The notes beneath the pieces were generated by a model. That model did no database searches. It was not told where the DNA came from and saw only the letters and a list, made by a program, of their open reading frames with translations. A program made the translations under genes and the position numbers. A DNA stretch of 64,000 nt from Kitasatospora sp. SUK 42 (GTDB lineage Bacteria > Actinomycetota > Actinomycetes > Streptomycetales > Streptomycetaceae): the NCBI RefSeq assembly GCF_015776785.2, contig NZ_LFMD02000003.1:1884753-1948752 (forward strand), written 5' to 3'. The stretch's first letter is position 1; every line of letters begins with the position of its first letter. Positions 26,021 to 35,090 of the stretch are shown in pieces.

Positions 26021-26387
26021 GTTCGCCGTCCCGGTCGAGCGCTTGCCACCAGCGAATTCCCATCGGTTCGAGCACCACTCAATGGGGTGAACCAGGGGGT
26101 TTTCCGCTTCCCTCCCGAGACGACGCTGTGCAAAGCTCTCATTACCCTCGGTTTACCGAGTCTTGATGGTCCGTATCGACGGCACCCGGCGAGACATCCC
26201 GCACCTCGCCCGGGTTCCTGGCGGGCCTGATGGTCAACGCCGGCCGGTGATACCCGCATTCCCCCGCCGCGCCCACACCATCCCGCCACACCGTCGCGAC
26301 CCACGACAGCCGATCCGACCCGGAGCCCCGCCCCGGATCCACCGCCGGACCTGACTGCGTTCGTTCCCCCGGACAGACGGGAAGACA
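26021..26387. other. Upstream region of the SulP-carbonic anhydrase gene
   Basis: 367 bp without a convincing gene. It contains the promoter and leader of the SulP gene; I cannot assign -35/-10 boxes with confidence and no known riboswitch fold is evident. Confidence 0.4.
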
Positions 26388-28760
26388 ATGACCCTTGACA
26401 TCTCAACCGCGCCCATCGCCTCCGACACCAATGACCACGCACCACCGGGCACCCGGGCCCGCTGGGCCCAGGACCTCTCCGCCTCCCTGGTGGTCTTCCT
26501 GATCGCCGTGCCGTTCTCCCTCGGCATCGCGCTCGCCACCGGCGCCCCACTCACCGCCGGACTGGCCGCCGCAGCCGTGGGCGGCATCCTGGTCGGACTG
26601 TTCGGCGGCACCCCGCTCCAGGTCAGCGGCCCCTCCGCCGCGCTGACCGTGGTCACCGCGGGGCTGATCACCCAGTACGGCTGGCGGGCGACCTGCGCCG
26701 TCACCGTCGCCTCCGGGCTGCTCCAACTCCTGCTCGGCGTACGCCGGGTGGCCCGGACGGCGCTCGCCGTCTCGCCCGCGATCGTGCACGGCATGCTGGC
26801 CGGGGTCGGGCTCACCATCGCCATCGCGCAGCTGCACGTCGCCCTCGGCGGCTCCCCGCAGAGTTCCGCGATCGCCAACCTCCTCGCCCTGCCGGGGCAG
26901 TTGGCCGGTCCGCACCCGCCCGCGCTGCTGGTCGGCGCTGTGACCGCGGTGGTGCTGCTGGGCTGGCCCCGGCTCGGCCGACTCCCGGGCCGCGCGGGAG
27001 AGTTCGGCGCCCGCCTGGCCAAGGTGCCCGGGCCGCTGGCCGCCGTGGCCGTTGCCACCGCGCTCGCCATCGCCATGGACCTGCGGCTCGCCCACATCGA
27101 ACTGCCAGCCTGGCAGCCGCACGGGATCGCGCCCGCGCTGCCACACGGCTCGCCCACCGGGGTGATCGCCGCCGTCCTCACCGTCACTGCCGTGGCGAGC
27201 GTGGAGTCGCTGCTGTCCGCCGTCGCGGTCGACCGGATGAGTCGGCGCACCGGCGACCTCGACCGTGAACTGCGCGGACAGGGCATCGCCAACATGGTCA
27301 GCGGCCTGGTCGGCGGGCTGCCGATCGCCGGCGGCGCCGTACGCAGCACCGCCAACGTGCGGGCCGGCGGGCAGACCAGGTGGGCCTCGGTGCTGCACGG
27401 CGTGTGGGTGCTCGCCGCAGCGCTGGCGCTGACCGGCGGGCTGCGCCGGATCCCGCTGGCCGCACTGGCCGCGCTGGTGCTGGTGGTCGGGCTGCAGATG
27501 GTGAGCTTCGCGCACATCCGCAACGTGCACCGACACCGCGAGTTCCCGGTCTACCTGACCACCGTGCTCGCCGTGGTCGCCTTCGGCGTGCTGTGGGGCG
27601 TCGGGCTCGGCGCCGGCACCGCCGCACTGCTCGCGCTCTACCGGCTGACCCGCGCCCACGTGGACGTCGAGGCCCACCCCGACGGCCCGGTCACCGTCCA
27701 GACCCACGGGCCGCTGACCTTCGCCGCCGTCCCCCGGCTGAGCCGGGCGCTGGCCGGCATCCCCGCGGGCGCCGAGGTCGCGGTGGTGCACGACGGCTCC
27801 TTCCTGGACCACGCCGCGTACGAGACGCTGCACAACTGGCGGACCGGGCACCAGGCCGCGGGAGGACGGGTCTCGATGGTGACGCGGCGCCCGGACGACG
27901 AGGTGCTCGACCCCGACGGCACCGTCCGTGCGGGCAGTTCGCCGGGCCCGCACCGCTGCCGGGCCTGGACGCCCTGGGTCGGCCACCACTGCATCGAGCA
28001 GCAGGAGGATCCGCACGGCCGGCTGCTGGACGGCGTCCGGGTGTTCCAGCGGCACACCGCCCCGCTGATCAGGCCCGAACTCGCCCGACTGGCCCGGGAG
28101 GGGCAGACGCCCTCGCAGCTCTTCCTGACCTGCGCGGACTCCCGGATGGTCACCAGCATGATCACCAACAGCGGCCCGGGCGACCTGTTCACCGTCCGCA
28201 ACGTCGGCAACCTGGTGCCGGCCCCGTTCGAGCCCGGCGCGGCCGACGACTCGGTGGCCGCCGCGGTGCAGTACGCCGTCGAAGCGCTGGAGGTGCGCTC
28301 GATCACGGTCTGCGGCCACTCCGGCTGCGGAGCGATGAAGGCACTGCTGGACGGTGTGCACGAGCGCCCCGTGCCGCCCACCCCGCTGACCCGCTGGCTG
28401 CGCAACGGCCGCGGCTCGCTGGACCGGCTCCGACGGGCCCCGGCCGAGTTCGCCGACCGGCCGGTGGTGGACCTCGCGGAGCAGCTCTGCATCACCAACG
28501 TGGTCCAGCAGCTGGACCAGCTGATGGCGAACCCGGCGGTGGAGCGCCGGGTCGAGGAGGGCACCCTGCGGCTGGTGGGGATGTACTTCGACTTCGCCAC
28601 CGCCCAGGCCTACGTCCTGGACCGCGCCGCGGGGACGTTCAGCCCCGTCGAGGCCCGGCCCGTCGAGGCCCGGCCCAATGGGGCATCGGCCGAACGGGTG
28701 AGAAAGGACGGCCGGGTTCCGGCCTGCGACGGCGAGGAGGACCCGCAGCTGGCCGCCTGA
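26388..28760 (+). CDS. SulP-family anion transporter fused to beta-carbonic anhydrase
   Basis: 790 aa. Residues about 25-430 form the SulP membrane domain (PFSLGIALATGAPLTAGLAAAAVGG, SGPSAALTVV, SVESLLSAVAVDRMS), followed by a short STAS-like stretch (about 440-505). Residues about 540-755 are a beta-class carbonic anhydrase with zinc ligands Cys582, His644 and Cys647 (CADSR; CGHSGCGAM) and the Asp584-Arg586 dyad. The layout is that of bicarbonate or sulfate transporters with a tethered hydratase (CO2 + H2O to HCO3- + H+), suggesting that anion uptake and interconversion are coupled at the membrane. ATG at 26388. A terminator hairpin follows at 28810. Confidence 0.92.
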   Translation: MTLDISTAPIASDTNDHAPPGTRARWAQDLSASLVVFLIAVPFSLGIALATGAPLTAGLAAAAVGGILVGLFGGTPLQVSGPSAALTVVTAGLITQYGWRATCAVTVASGLLQLLLGVRRVARTALAVSPAIVHGMLAGVGLTIAIAQLHVALGGSPQSSAIANLLALPGQLAGPHPPALLVGAVTAVVLLGWPRLGRLPGRAGEFGARLAKVPGPLAAVAVATALAIAMDLRLAHIELPAWQPHGIAPALPHGSPTGVIAAVLTVTAVASVESLLSAVAVDRMSRRTGDLDRELRGQGIANMVSGLVGGLPIAGGAVRSTANVRAGGQTRWASVLHGVWVLAAALALTGGLRRIPLAALAALVLVVGLQMVSFAHIRNVHRHREFPVYLTTVLAVVAFGVLWGVGLGAGTAALLALYRLTRAHVDVEAHPDGPVTVQTHGPLTFAAVPRLSRALAGIPAGAEVAVVHDGSFLDHAAYETLHNWRTGHQAAGGRVSMVTRRPDDEVLDPDGTVRAGSSPGPHRCRAWTPWVGHHCIEQQEDPHGRLLDGVRVFQRHTAPLIRPELARLAREGQTPSQLFLTCADSRMVTSMITNSGPGDLFTVRNVGNLVPAPFEPGAADDSVAAAVQYAVEALEVRSITVCGHSGCGAMKALLDGVHERPVPPTPLTRWLRNGRGSLDRLRRAPAEFADRPVVDLAEQLCITNVVQQLDQLMANPAVERRVEEGTLRLVGMYFDFATAQAYVLDRAAGTFSPVEARPVEARPNGASAERVRKDGRVPACDGEEDPQLAA

Positions 28761-28809
28761 AAGCCGGGTCCGTGTCCCCGCCGGGCGGGCCGGGGCACGG
28801 GCCCATCAA

Positions 28810-28852
28810 CCACCGGGCGATCTACCACCTCAGGCGGTGGGTCGCCCGGTGG
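28810..28852 (+). terminator. Terminator of the SulP-CA gene
   Basis: An 11-bp perfect outer stem (CCACCGGGCGA/TCGCCCGGTGG) encloses a second short stem CCACC/GGTGG, 49 bases past the stop codon. Confidence 0.8.
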
Positions 28853-29000
28853 CCGTTCGATCCTCGGTCAAAGGTCTACACCAATTCCCAAGAGACTCTT
28901 GTCAACTGCCCCGTTCGCCTGGTGAGCTGTGTGCTGGGACACACGGGACAATCCCCACGCACGGGATCGCCCCCGATCATGACTCGATGAGGAGTGCGCG

Positions 29001-30956
29001 TTGAGCAACGAGAGCCTGGCCAACCTGCTCAAGGAGGAGCGGCGTTTCGCCCCGCCGGCAGAGCTCGCCGCAGCCGCCAACGTCACCGCGGCCGCGTACG
29101 CTCAGGCCTCCGAGGACCGTCTGGGCTTCTGGGCCGAGCAGGCCCGTCGGCTCAGCTGGGCCGTCGAGCCGACCGAAACGCTCGACTGGTCCAACCCGCC
29201 CTTCGCCAAGTGGTTCGCCGACGGCAAGCTCAACGTGGCCTACAACTGCGTCGACCGCCACGTGGAGAACGGTCTCGGCGACCGGGTCGCCATCCACTTC
29301 GAGGGCGAGCCCGGTGACAGCCGCTCGATCACCTACGCCCAGCTCAAGGACGAGGTCTCGCAGGCCGCCAACGCCCTGCTGGAGCTCGGCGTCCGCAAGG
29401 GCGACCGGGTCGCGGTCTACCTGCCGATGATCGCCGAGGCGGTCGTCGCCATCCTCGCCTGCGCCCGGATCGGCGCCACCCACTCGGTGGTCTTCGGCGG
29501 CTTCTCCGCCGACGCCGTCGCCTCCCGCATCCAGGACGCCCAGGCGAAGCTCGTCATCACCTCCGACGGCGGCTACCGCCGCGGCAAGCCCTCGGCCCTC
29601 AAGCCGGCCATCGACGAGGCGCTCACCAAGGTCGACGGGGTCGAGCACGTCCTGGTGATCCGCCGCACCGGGCAGGAGATCGCCTGGACCGAGGGCCGCG
29701 ACGTCTGGTGGCACGAGATCACCGCGCGCCAGTCCACCGAGCACGCCCCCGAGGCGCACGACGCCGAGCACCCGCTCTTCATCCTGTACACCTCGGGCAC
29801 CACCGGTAAGCCCAAGGGCATCCTGCACACCTCGGGCGGCTACCTCACCCAGGTCAGCTACTCCCACCACGCGGTCTTCGACCTCAAGCCGGAGACCGAC
29901 GTCTACTGGTGCACCGCCGACATCGGCTGGGTCACGGGCCACTCGTACATCGTCTACGGCCCGCTCTCCAACGGCGCCACCCAGGTCATCTACGAGGGCA
30001 CCCCGGACACCCCTCACCAGGGCCGGTTCTGGGAGATCGTCCAGAAGTACGGCGTCACGATCCTCTACACCGCGCCGACCGCGATCCGCACCTTCATGAA
30101 GTGGGGCGACGACATCCCCGCGAAGTTCGACCTGTCCTCGCTGCGGGTGCTGGGCAGCGTCGGCGAGCCGATCAACCCCGAGGCCTGGGTCTGGTACCGC
30201 GAGCACATCGGCGCCGGCAAGTGCCCGATCGTGGACACCTGGTGGCAGACCGAGACCGGCGCCATCATGATCAGCCCGCTGCCGGGCGTCACCGAGACCA
30301 AGCCGGGCTCGGCCCAGCGCGCCCTGCCGGGCATCTCGGCCACCGTGGTGGACGACGAGGCCAACGAGGTCCCGAACGGCTCCGGCGGGTACCTGGTGCT
30401 CACCGAGCCGTGGCCGTCCATGCTCCGCACCATCTGGGGCGACGACCAGCGCTACATCGACACCTACTGGTCGCGCTTCGCGGGCCGCTACTTCGCCGGT
30501 GACGGCGCCAAGAAGGACGAGGACGGCGACATCTGGCTGCTCGGCCGGGTCGACGACGTCATGCTGGTCTCCGGCCACAACATCTCCACCACCGAGGTCG
30601 AGTCGGCCCTGGTCGGCCACCCGTCCGTGGCCGAGTCCGCCGTGGTCGGCGCCGCCGACGCCACCACCGGCCAGGCCATCGTCGCCTTCGTGATCCTGCG
30701 CGGCGGCATCACCGAGAGCCCCGAGCTGGTCGACGAGCTGCGGGCGCACGTCGGCCGCACGCTCGGCCCGATCGCCAAGCCGAAGCAGATCAAGGTGGTC
30801 GGCGAGCTGCCGAAGACCCGCTCCGGCAAGATCATGCGCCGCCTGCTGCGCGACATCGCCGAGGGCCGCGAGGTCGGTGACACCACCACCCTCGCCGACA
30901 GCACGGTGATGAGCCAGATCCAGGCACAGCTGCCGTCGTCCGACGACAAGAGCTGA
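29001..30956 (+). CDS. acs: Acetyl-CoA synthetase
   Basis: 651 aa AMP-forming acetate-CoA ligase (acetate + ATP + CoA to acetyl-CoA + AMP + PPi). The adenylation signature LYTSGTTGKPKG, the WWQTETG motif and the C-terminal RSGKIMRRLLRD with the catalytic lysine that is the usual acetylation control site are intact. Length and N-terminal helix match the family. The TTG start has GAGGAG about ten bases upstream. Single gene with a terminator at 31041. Confidence 0.97.
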   Translation: MSNESLANLLKEERRFAPPAELAAAANVTAAAYAQASEDRLGFWAEQARRLSWAVEPTETLDWSNPPFAKWFADGKLNVAYNCVDRHVENGLGDRVAIHFEGEPGDSRSITYAQLKDEVSQAANALLELGVRKGDRVAVYLPMIAEAVVAILACARIGATHSVVFGGFSADAVASRIQDAQAKLVITSDGGYRRGKPSALKPAIDEALTKVDGVEHVLVIRRTGQEIAWTEGRDVWWHEITARQSTEHAPEAHDAEHPLFILYTSGTTGKPKGILHTSGGYLTQVSYSHHAVFDLKPETDVYWCTADIGWVTGHSYIVYGPLSNGATQVIYEGTPDTPHQGRFWEIVQKYGVTILYTAPTAIRTFMKWGDDIPAKFDLSSLRVLGSVGEPINPEAWVWYREHIGAGKCPIVDTWWQTETGAIMISPLPGVTETKPGSAQRALPGISATVVDDEANEVPNGSGGYLVLTEPWPSMLRTIWGDDQRYIDTYWSRFAGRYFAGDGAKKDEDGDIWLLGRVDDVMLVSGHNISTTEVESALVGHPSVAESAVVGAADATTGQAIVAFVILRGGITESPELVDELRAHVGRTLGPIAKPKQIKVVGELPKTRSGKIMRRLLRDIAEGREVGDTTTLADSTVMSQIQAQLPSSDDKS

Positions 30957-30964
30957 AAGCGTTC

Positions 30965-31028
30965 ACGGCTGAGCACACCGACAACCAGACGCGCTGACGG
31001 CTGAGCACATCGACAGCCGAGCGCGCTG
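30965..31028. repeat. 32-bp imperfect tandem repeat after acs
   Basis: Two 32-bp units, 30965-30996 and 30997-31028, both starting ACGGCTGAGCACA and ending GCGCTG, lie between the acs stop and its terminator. A third motif, GCTCCTCCGG, occurs three times just beyond (31093-31133). Confidence 0.75.
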
Positions 31029-31040
31029 AACAGGCGAACC

Positions 31041-31073
31041 GGGCCCCGGGCGGATACCACCGCCCGGGGTCCC
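31041..31073 (+). terminator. Terminator of acs
   Basis: A 13-bp stem GGGCCCCGGGCGG paired with CCGCCCGGGGTCCC (one bulged base) and a 6-base loop. Confidence 0.8.
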
Positions 31074-31160
31074 GTCGTCATGCCGGTCCGCTGCTCCTCC
31101 GGGGTTCCGTTGCTCCTCCGGATGCTCCTCCGGAGTGCAGAACCGGCCGACAGGGTTTGA

Positions 31161-31216
31161 GTCCTCGAATAGGACAATCTGGATGTCACTCGAACGTCCC
31201 TTAGACTGTTAGGGAC
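31161..31216. promoter_or_regulatory. Two small inverted repeats upstream of nhaA
   Basis: GTCCT-CGAAT-AGGAC at 31161-31175 and GTCCCT-N9-AGGGAC at 31196-31216, in a locally AT-richer stretch 115-170 bp before the nhaA start. They are probably promoter or operator elements; no regulator can be named. Confidence 0.4.
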
Positions 31217-31331
31217 GCATCAAGATCCTTGAGCAGGAATCCGGGCGTCACAGGGCGCGCCGGGAAGTCTGGTCGGCACATGCACCACCCGTGCATCCGT
31301 TGCCGCTCCCAGCCCCCTCAGGAGGTCCCGC

Positions 31332-32708
31332 GTGACCGACCAGCCGCCCGTCCACGAGCCGACGACCCGCCGCCGGCAGCTGCTCGGCCGACTGTCACTG
31401 CCCGAGCGCACCTTCATCACCGACGCCCTGCGCACCGAGACGGTCGGTGGCACGCTGCTGCTGATCGCCGCCGTGGTCGCGCTGATCTGGGCCAACGTCT
31501 GGCCGCACGCGTACGAGAGCATGCTCGGCTACACCATCGGCCCGTCCGCCCCGCTCCACCTCGACCTCAGCCTGGCCACCTGGGCCAAGGACGGCCTGCT
31601 GACGATCTTCTTCTTCGTGGCCGGCATCGAGCTCAAGCGCGAGTTCGTCGCGGGCGAGCTGCGCACTCCGAGCGCCGCGCTGCTGCCGGTCATAGCCGCC
31701 GTCTGCGGCGTCGCGCTGCCCGCGATCCTGTTCGCACTGGTCAACTCCGGCAGCGGCGGCCACCCCGGCGGCTGGGCCATCCCGACCGCCACCGACATCG
31801 CCTTCGCGCTCGGCGTGCTGGCCGTGGTCGGCAGCCACCTGCCCTCTCCCCTGCGCGCCTTCCTGCTGACCCTGGCCGTGGTCGACGACCTGATCGCGAT
31901 CCTGATCATCGCGATCTTCTACAGCTCCGGGATCAAGTTCTGGGCACTCGGCCTGGCCTTCGCCGGTCTGGTGCTGTTCTGGTTCCTGCACCGGCGCGGG
32001 GTGAAGGGCTGGTACCTGTTCGTACCGCTGGCCGTCGTGGTCTGGGCGCTGATGCACGAGAGCGGCATCCACGCCACGGTGGCGGGCGTCGCGATGGGCC
32101 TGATGCTGCGCTGCCACCGGGAGGGCGACGAGCAGCACTCCCCCGGCGAGCACATCGAGCACCTGGTCCGCCCGCTCTCGGCCGGCCTCGCCGTCCCGGT
32201 GTTCGCGCTGTTCTCGGCCGGGGTGGCGATATCCGGCCCGGCGCTGCGCGAGGTGTTCACCCAGGCCACCCCGCTGGGCATCATGATCGGCCTGCTGGTC
32301 GGCAAGACGGTGGGCGTGTTCGGCGGCACCTGGCTGGCCGCCCGGTTCACCCGGGCCGAGCTGAACCCGCAGCTCAAGTGGGCCGACCTGTTCGCCGTCT
32401 CGGTGCTGGCAGGGATCGGCTTCACCGTCTCGCTGCTGATCAGCGAGCTGGCCTTCCCGCAGGACCTGGCGCTGGCCGAGCGTTCCAAGACGGCCGTCCT
32501 GGTCGGCTCGCTGCTCTGCGCGGTCGTCGCCACCGTGCTGCTCAAGCTGCGCAACCGGCACTACCGCGCGCTGTGCGAGGAGGAGGACCGGGACGTGGAC
32601 GGCGACGGGGTCCCGGACATCTACCAGGAGGACGACCCTGCCTGGCGGGCACGGGTCTCCGAACCCGCCCACCGACTGCCCGGCGAGGGCTCCGGCACCG
32701 GCCGCTGA
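31332..32708 (+). CDS. nhaA: Na+/H+ antiporter NhaA
   Basis: 458 aa, about twelve membrane segments. The two adjacent aspartates of the ion-binding site are in LAVVDDLIAILIIAIF, and IPTATDIAFALGVLAVVG is the family signature. GTG at 31332 follows GGAGG. The C-terminal cytoplasmic tail (about 45 residues beyond E. coli NhaA) contains DVDGDGVPDIY, a calcium-binding-loop-like sequence. Exports Na+ in exchange for protons. Confidence 0.95.
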   Translation: MTDQPPVHEPTTRRRQLLGRLSLPERTFITDALRTETVGGTLLLIAAVVALIWANVWPHAYESMLGYTIGPSAPLHLDLSLATWAKDGLLTIFFFVAGIELKREFVAGELRTPSAALLPVIAAVCGVALPAILFALVNSGSGGHPGGWAIPTATDIAFALGVLAVVGSHLPSPLRAFLLTLAVVDDLIAILIIAIFYSSGIKFWALGLAFAGLVLFWFLHRRGVKGWYLFVPLAVVVWALMHESGIHATVAGVAMGLMLRCHREGDEQHSPGEHIEHLVRPLSAGLAVPVFALFSAGVAISGPALREVFTQATPLGIMIGLLVGKTVGVFGGTWLAARFTRAELNPQLKWADLFAVSVLAGIGFTVSLLISELAFPQDLALAERSKTAVLVGSLLCAVVATVLLKLRNRHYRALCEEEDRDVDGDGVPDIYQEDDPAWRARVSEPAHRLPGEGSGTGR

Positions 32709-32953
32709 GTCCGCCACGGGCCTCGCGGGGCCCCGGGCCCGGGGGTCCACCCCTGAATCCGGCACCGGGCCCCACGGCCCTGCCGCGGCCGGGACACGTC
32801 CCCCCGGCGGGGCCCCGGAGTGGTGTCCGACTGACCGGTAGGGGCATGATTCTGAGCTGTCGACAACCCACTGACGCCTCCGGACCCCCCACCGGCCCCG
32901 GAACCGCACACCGCGACGGCGTCACGCCGTACAGCCACAGAGGAGAACCGCTG

Positions 32954-33430
32954 ATGCCCACAGGAGCCGCAGACCCGTCCAGCAACGGCCGGGCGCCCTA
33001 CGAGGGCGAGCGTTCGGTGGGACAGCTGTTCGCGGCGGCCACCGCTGACCTGTCCGCGCTGGTCCACGACGAGATCGCGCTCGCCAAGTCCGAGATCCGC
33101 GCGGACGTCAAGCGCGGCGTCTCCGGCGGGGTGTCGATCGCGGTGGCCGCCGTGATCGCGCTGTTCTCCGTCCCGATGCTGAGCGCTGCGGCGGCCTTCG
33201 GCATCCACGCGCTGGGCCTGTCGCTCGGCTGGTCCTTCCTCGTCGTGGCGGGCGCCTACCTGGTGCTCGCGGTGCTGCTCGGGCTGCTGGCCTACCGCTC
33301 CTTCAAGAAGATCGAGCCGCCGCACCGCGCCATCGAGGGCGCTCAGAAGACCGCCGACGTGTTGAAGAACGCCCGTCCGCGCCCGGCCACCAAGGAGGAG
33401 ATCGACCGGGCCCTGGGCCGCATCCCGTAA
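32954..33430 (+). CDS. Phage-holin-like (DUF1469) membrane protein
   Basis: 158 aa. An N-terminal amphipathic helix SVGQLFAAATADLSALVHDEIALAKSE, two membrane segments (about residues 55-80 and 85-110), and a basic C-terminal tail. This is the actinobacterial 'holin superfamily' protein that is not phage-borne; function unknown. ATG at 32954 with GGAGA eight bases upstream. Its neighbour is an epoxide-hydrolase-like gene, as in mycobacteria. Confidence 0.82.
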   Translation: MPTGAADPSSNGRAPYEGERSVGQLFAAATADLSALVHDEIALAKSEIRADVKRGVSGGVSIAVAAVIALFSVPMLSAAAAFGIHALGLSLGWSFLVVAGAYLVLAVLLGLLAYRSFKKIEPPHRAIEGAQKTADVLKNARPRPATKEEIDRALGRIP

Positions 33431-33507
33431 ACGCGGGAGGGCGCTCGAACCCGCCGACAGCGAGTGCCGGGCACGTGTCCGGCGCACGGATGTGACACGC
33501 TCTCGGT

Positions 33508-34617
33508 ATGCCGCTTGACCAGACGCCCGTGCCCGCGCAGCCGTCCGCCGATTCCGGCCTCGACTCCGGCTCCGAGCCGGCCCCCGCACAGGGCCCCGGG
33601 CAGGGCCCCGGACAGGGCCCCGAGCCGACCGCCGAGCCGGTTGCCGAACAGGCCGCCGCACCGGCCGCCGAGGAGGCCCGCGGCGTCGGAGGCGGCGGAG
33701 GCGGCGGCGGTACGGAAGCCTGGGACATCCGGCAGCCCGGCCCGTGGACGCACCGCGACCTCGCGGCCAACGGAGCCCGCTTCCACATCGCCGAGCTGGG
33801 CACCGGCCCGCTGGTGCTGCTGGTGCACGGCTGGCCCGAGTACTGGTGGGCCTGGCGCCACCAGCTGACCGCGCTGGCCGAGGCCGGCTACCGCGCGGTG
33901 GCGCTCGACCTGCGGGGCATCGGCGGCAGCGACCGCACCCCGCGCGGCTACGACCCGGGCAACCTCGCCCTGGACATCACCGGCGTGATCCGCTCGCTCG
34001 GCGAGCGCCGGGCGCACCTGGTCGGGCACGCCTCGGGCGGCACCCTGGCCTGGGTCGCGGCGGTGATGCGCCCGTCGGTGATCCAGAGCCTCACGGTGGT
34101 CTCCGCCGCGCACCCCCGGGACCTGCGCCGGGCCCTGCTGACCGACCGCCGGCAGATGGCCGCCTTCGACCACGTGCTGGGCTTCCAGCGGCCGTGGATA
34201 CCGGAGCGCCGCCTGGTGGCCGACGACGCCGCGCTGGTCGGCCGCTACCTGGACGAGTGGACCGGGCCGAACAAACTGGACGAGACCGCGGTGCACGCGT
34301 ACCGGCAGGCGATCCGGATCCCCAGCACCGCGCACTGCTCGATCGAGCCGTACCGCTGGCTGCTGCGCTCGATGGCCCGGCCGGACGGCATCCAGTTCGC
34401 CCGCCGGATGAAGAAGCCGATCACCGCGCCGACCCTGCACGTCCAGGGCGCCTCGGACCCGGTGCTGCTGTCGCGCACCGCGCTCGGCGGCGGCGAGTAC
34501 GTCGCGGCGCCGTACCGCTGGCGGCTGCTGCCGGGGGTCGGGCACTTCCCGCACGAGGAGGCGCCGGAGGAGTTCACCGCCGAGCTGCTGGACTGGGTCG
34601 GTCGTCACAAGGAGTGA
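33508..34617 (+). CDS. Alpha/beta hydrolase, epoxide-hydrolase-like, with atypical nucleophile
   Basis: 369 aa. The first about 70 residues are a Pro/Ala/Glu/Gly-rich disordered leader including (GQGP)n and seven glycines. The fold core has the oxyanion motif HGWPEYWWAWRHQ, DLRGIGGSD, and catalytic-His region PGVGHFPHEE. The nucleophile elbow reads LVGHASGGTLAW: aligned with LVGHDWGG of epoxide hydrolases the nucleophile position is Ala, with Ser one residue later. The normal hydrolytic mechanism may not operate. It is the positional counterpart of mycobacterial ephE beside marP. Confidence 0.83.
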   Translation: MPLDQTPVPAQPSADSGLDSGSEPAPAQGPGQGPGQGPEPTAEPVAEQAAAPAAEEARGVGGGGGGGGTEAWDIRQPGPWTHRDLAANGARFHIAELGTGPLVLLVHGWPEYWWAWRHQLTALAEAGYRAVALDLRGIGGSDRTPRGYDPGNLALDITGVIRSLGERRAHLVGHASGGTLAWVAAVMRPSVIQSLTVVSAAHPRDLRRALLTDRRQMAAFDHVLGFQRPWIPERRLVADDAALVGRYLDEWTGPNKLDETAVHAYRQAIRIPSTAHCSIEPYRWLLRSMARPDGIQFARRMKKPITAPTLHVQGASDPVLLSRTALGGGEYVAAPYRWRLLPGVGHFPHEEAPEEFTAELLDWVGRHKE

Positions 34618-34762
34618 CGGACCGAGGGCCCAACGGAGGGGCATCCCGGAAGGGCCGTTGGGCCCAACTCCCTTGCGACTGCGCTCATATGACAACCGCA
34701 TAGGCCAATTTCGACCCGGCCCGGGCGGTTACCTCCACCGGCCCAAGGGCATCCCTTCCGGT

Positions 34763-34987
34763 ATGACCTGGATGCCCGATCACGGCGACGCCCCGCACGG
34801 CCGACGCCACGACAGCCCCCCGCGCTCCACGCACCACCCGGACCGGGCCGAGGACCTCGGTTTCGACGGCCTCGGCTTCGACACCCTCGGCCGCCGTCGG
34901 CGCGGGTCGCAGCGGCAGATGGGCATCCCGCGCATCCTCGGCCGCCGCGCCCGCTGGGTGGGCGCACGACTGCGGCGCGAGACCTGA
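34763..34987 (+). CDS. Small basic protein of unknown function
   Basis: 74 aa (MTWMPDHGDAPHGRRHD...) rich in Arg, His and Asp, with strongly G/C-biased third positions and a terminator 16 bases after its stop. No ribosome-binding site of note and no recognisable family. An in-frame start at 34658 is possible but its codons are less biased. Moderate to low confidence. Confidence 0.42.
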   Translation: MTWMPDHGDAPHGRRHDSPPRSTHHPDRAEDLGFDGLGFDTLGRRRRGSQRQMGIPRILGRRARWVGARLRRET

Positions 34988-35003
34988 GGCCTCGCGCCGC
35001 TTC

Positions 35004-35030
35004 GGCCGACCGGTCAGCGGCCGGTCGGCC
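35004..35030. terminator. Bidirectional terminator
   Basis: Perfect 10-bp stem GGCCGACCGG/CCGGTCGGCC with a 7-base loop between a rightward small gene and the leftward DUF457-type gene. Confidence 0.75.
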
Positions 35031-35090
35031 CACACCCCCGGTCGGCGAACGACGCGACGAGCCGCGCGACGAACGACAACCGCCGCCCGA

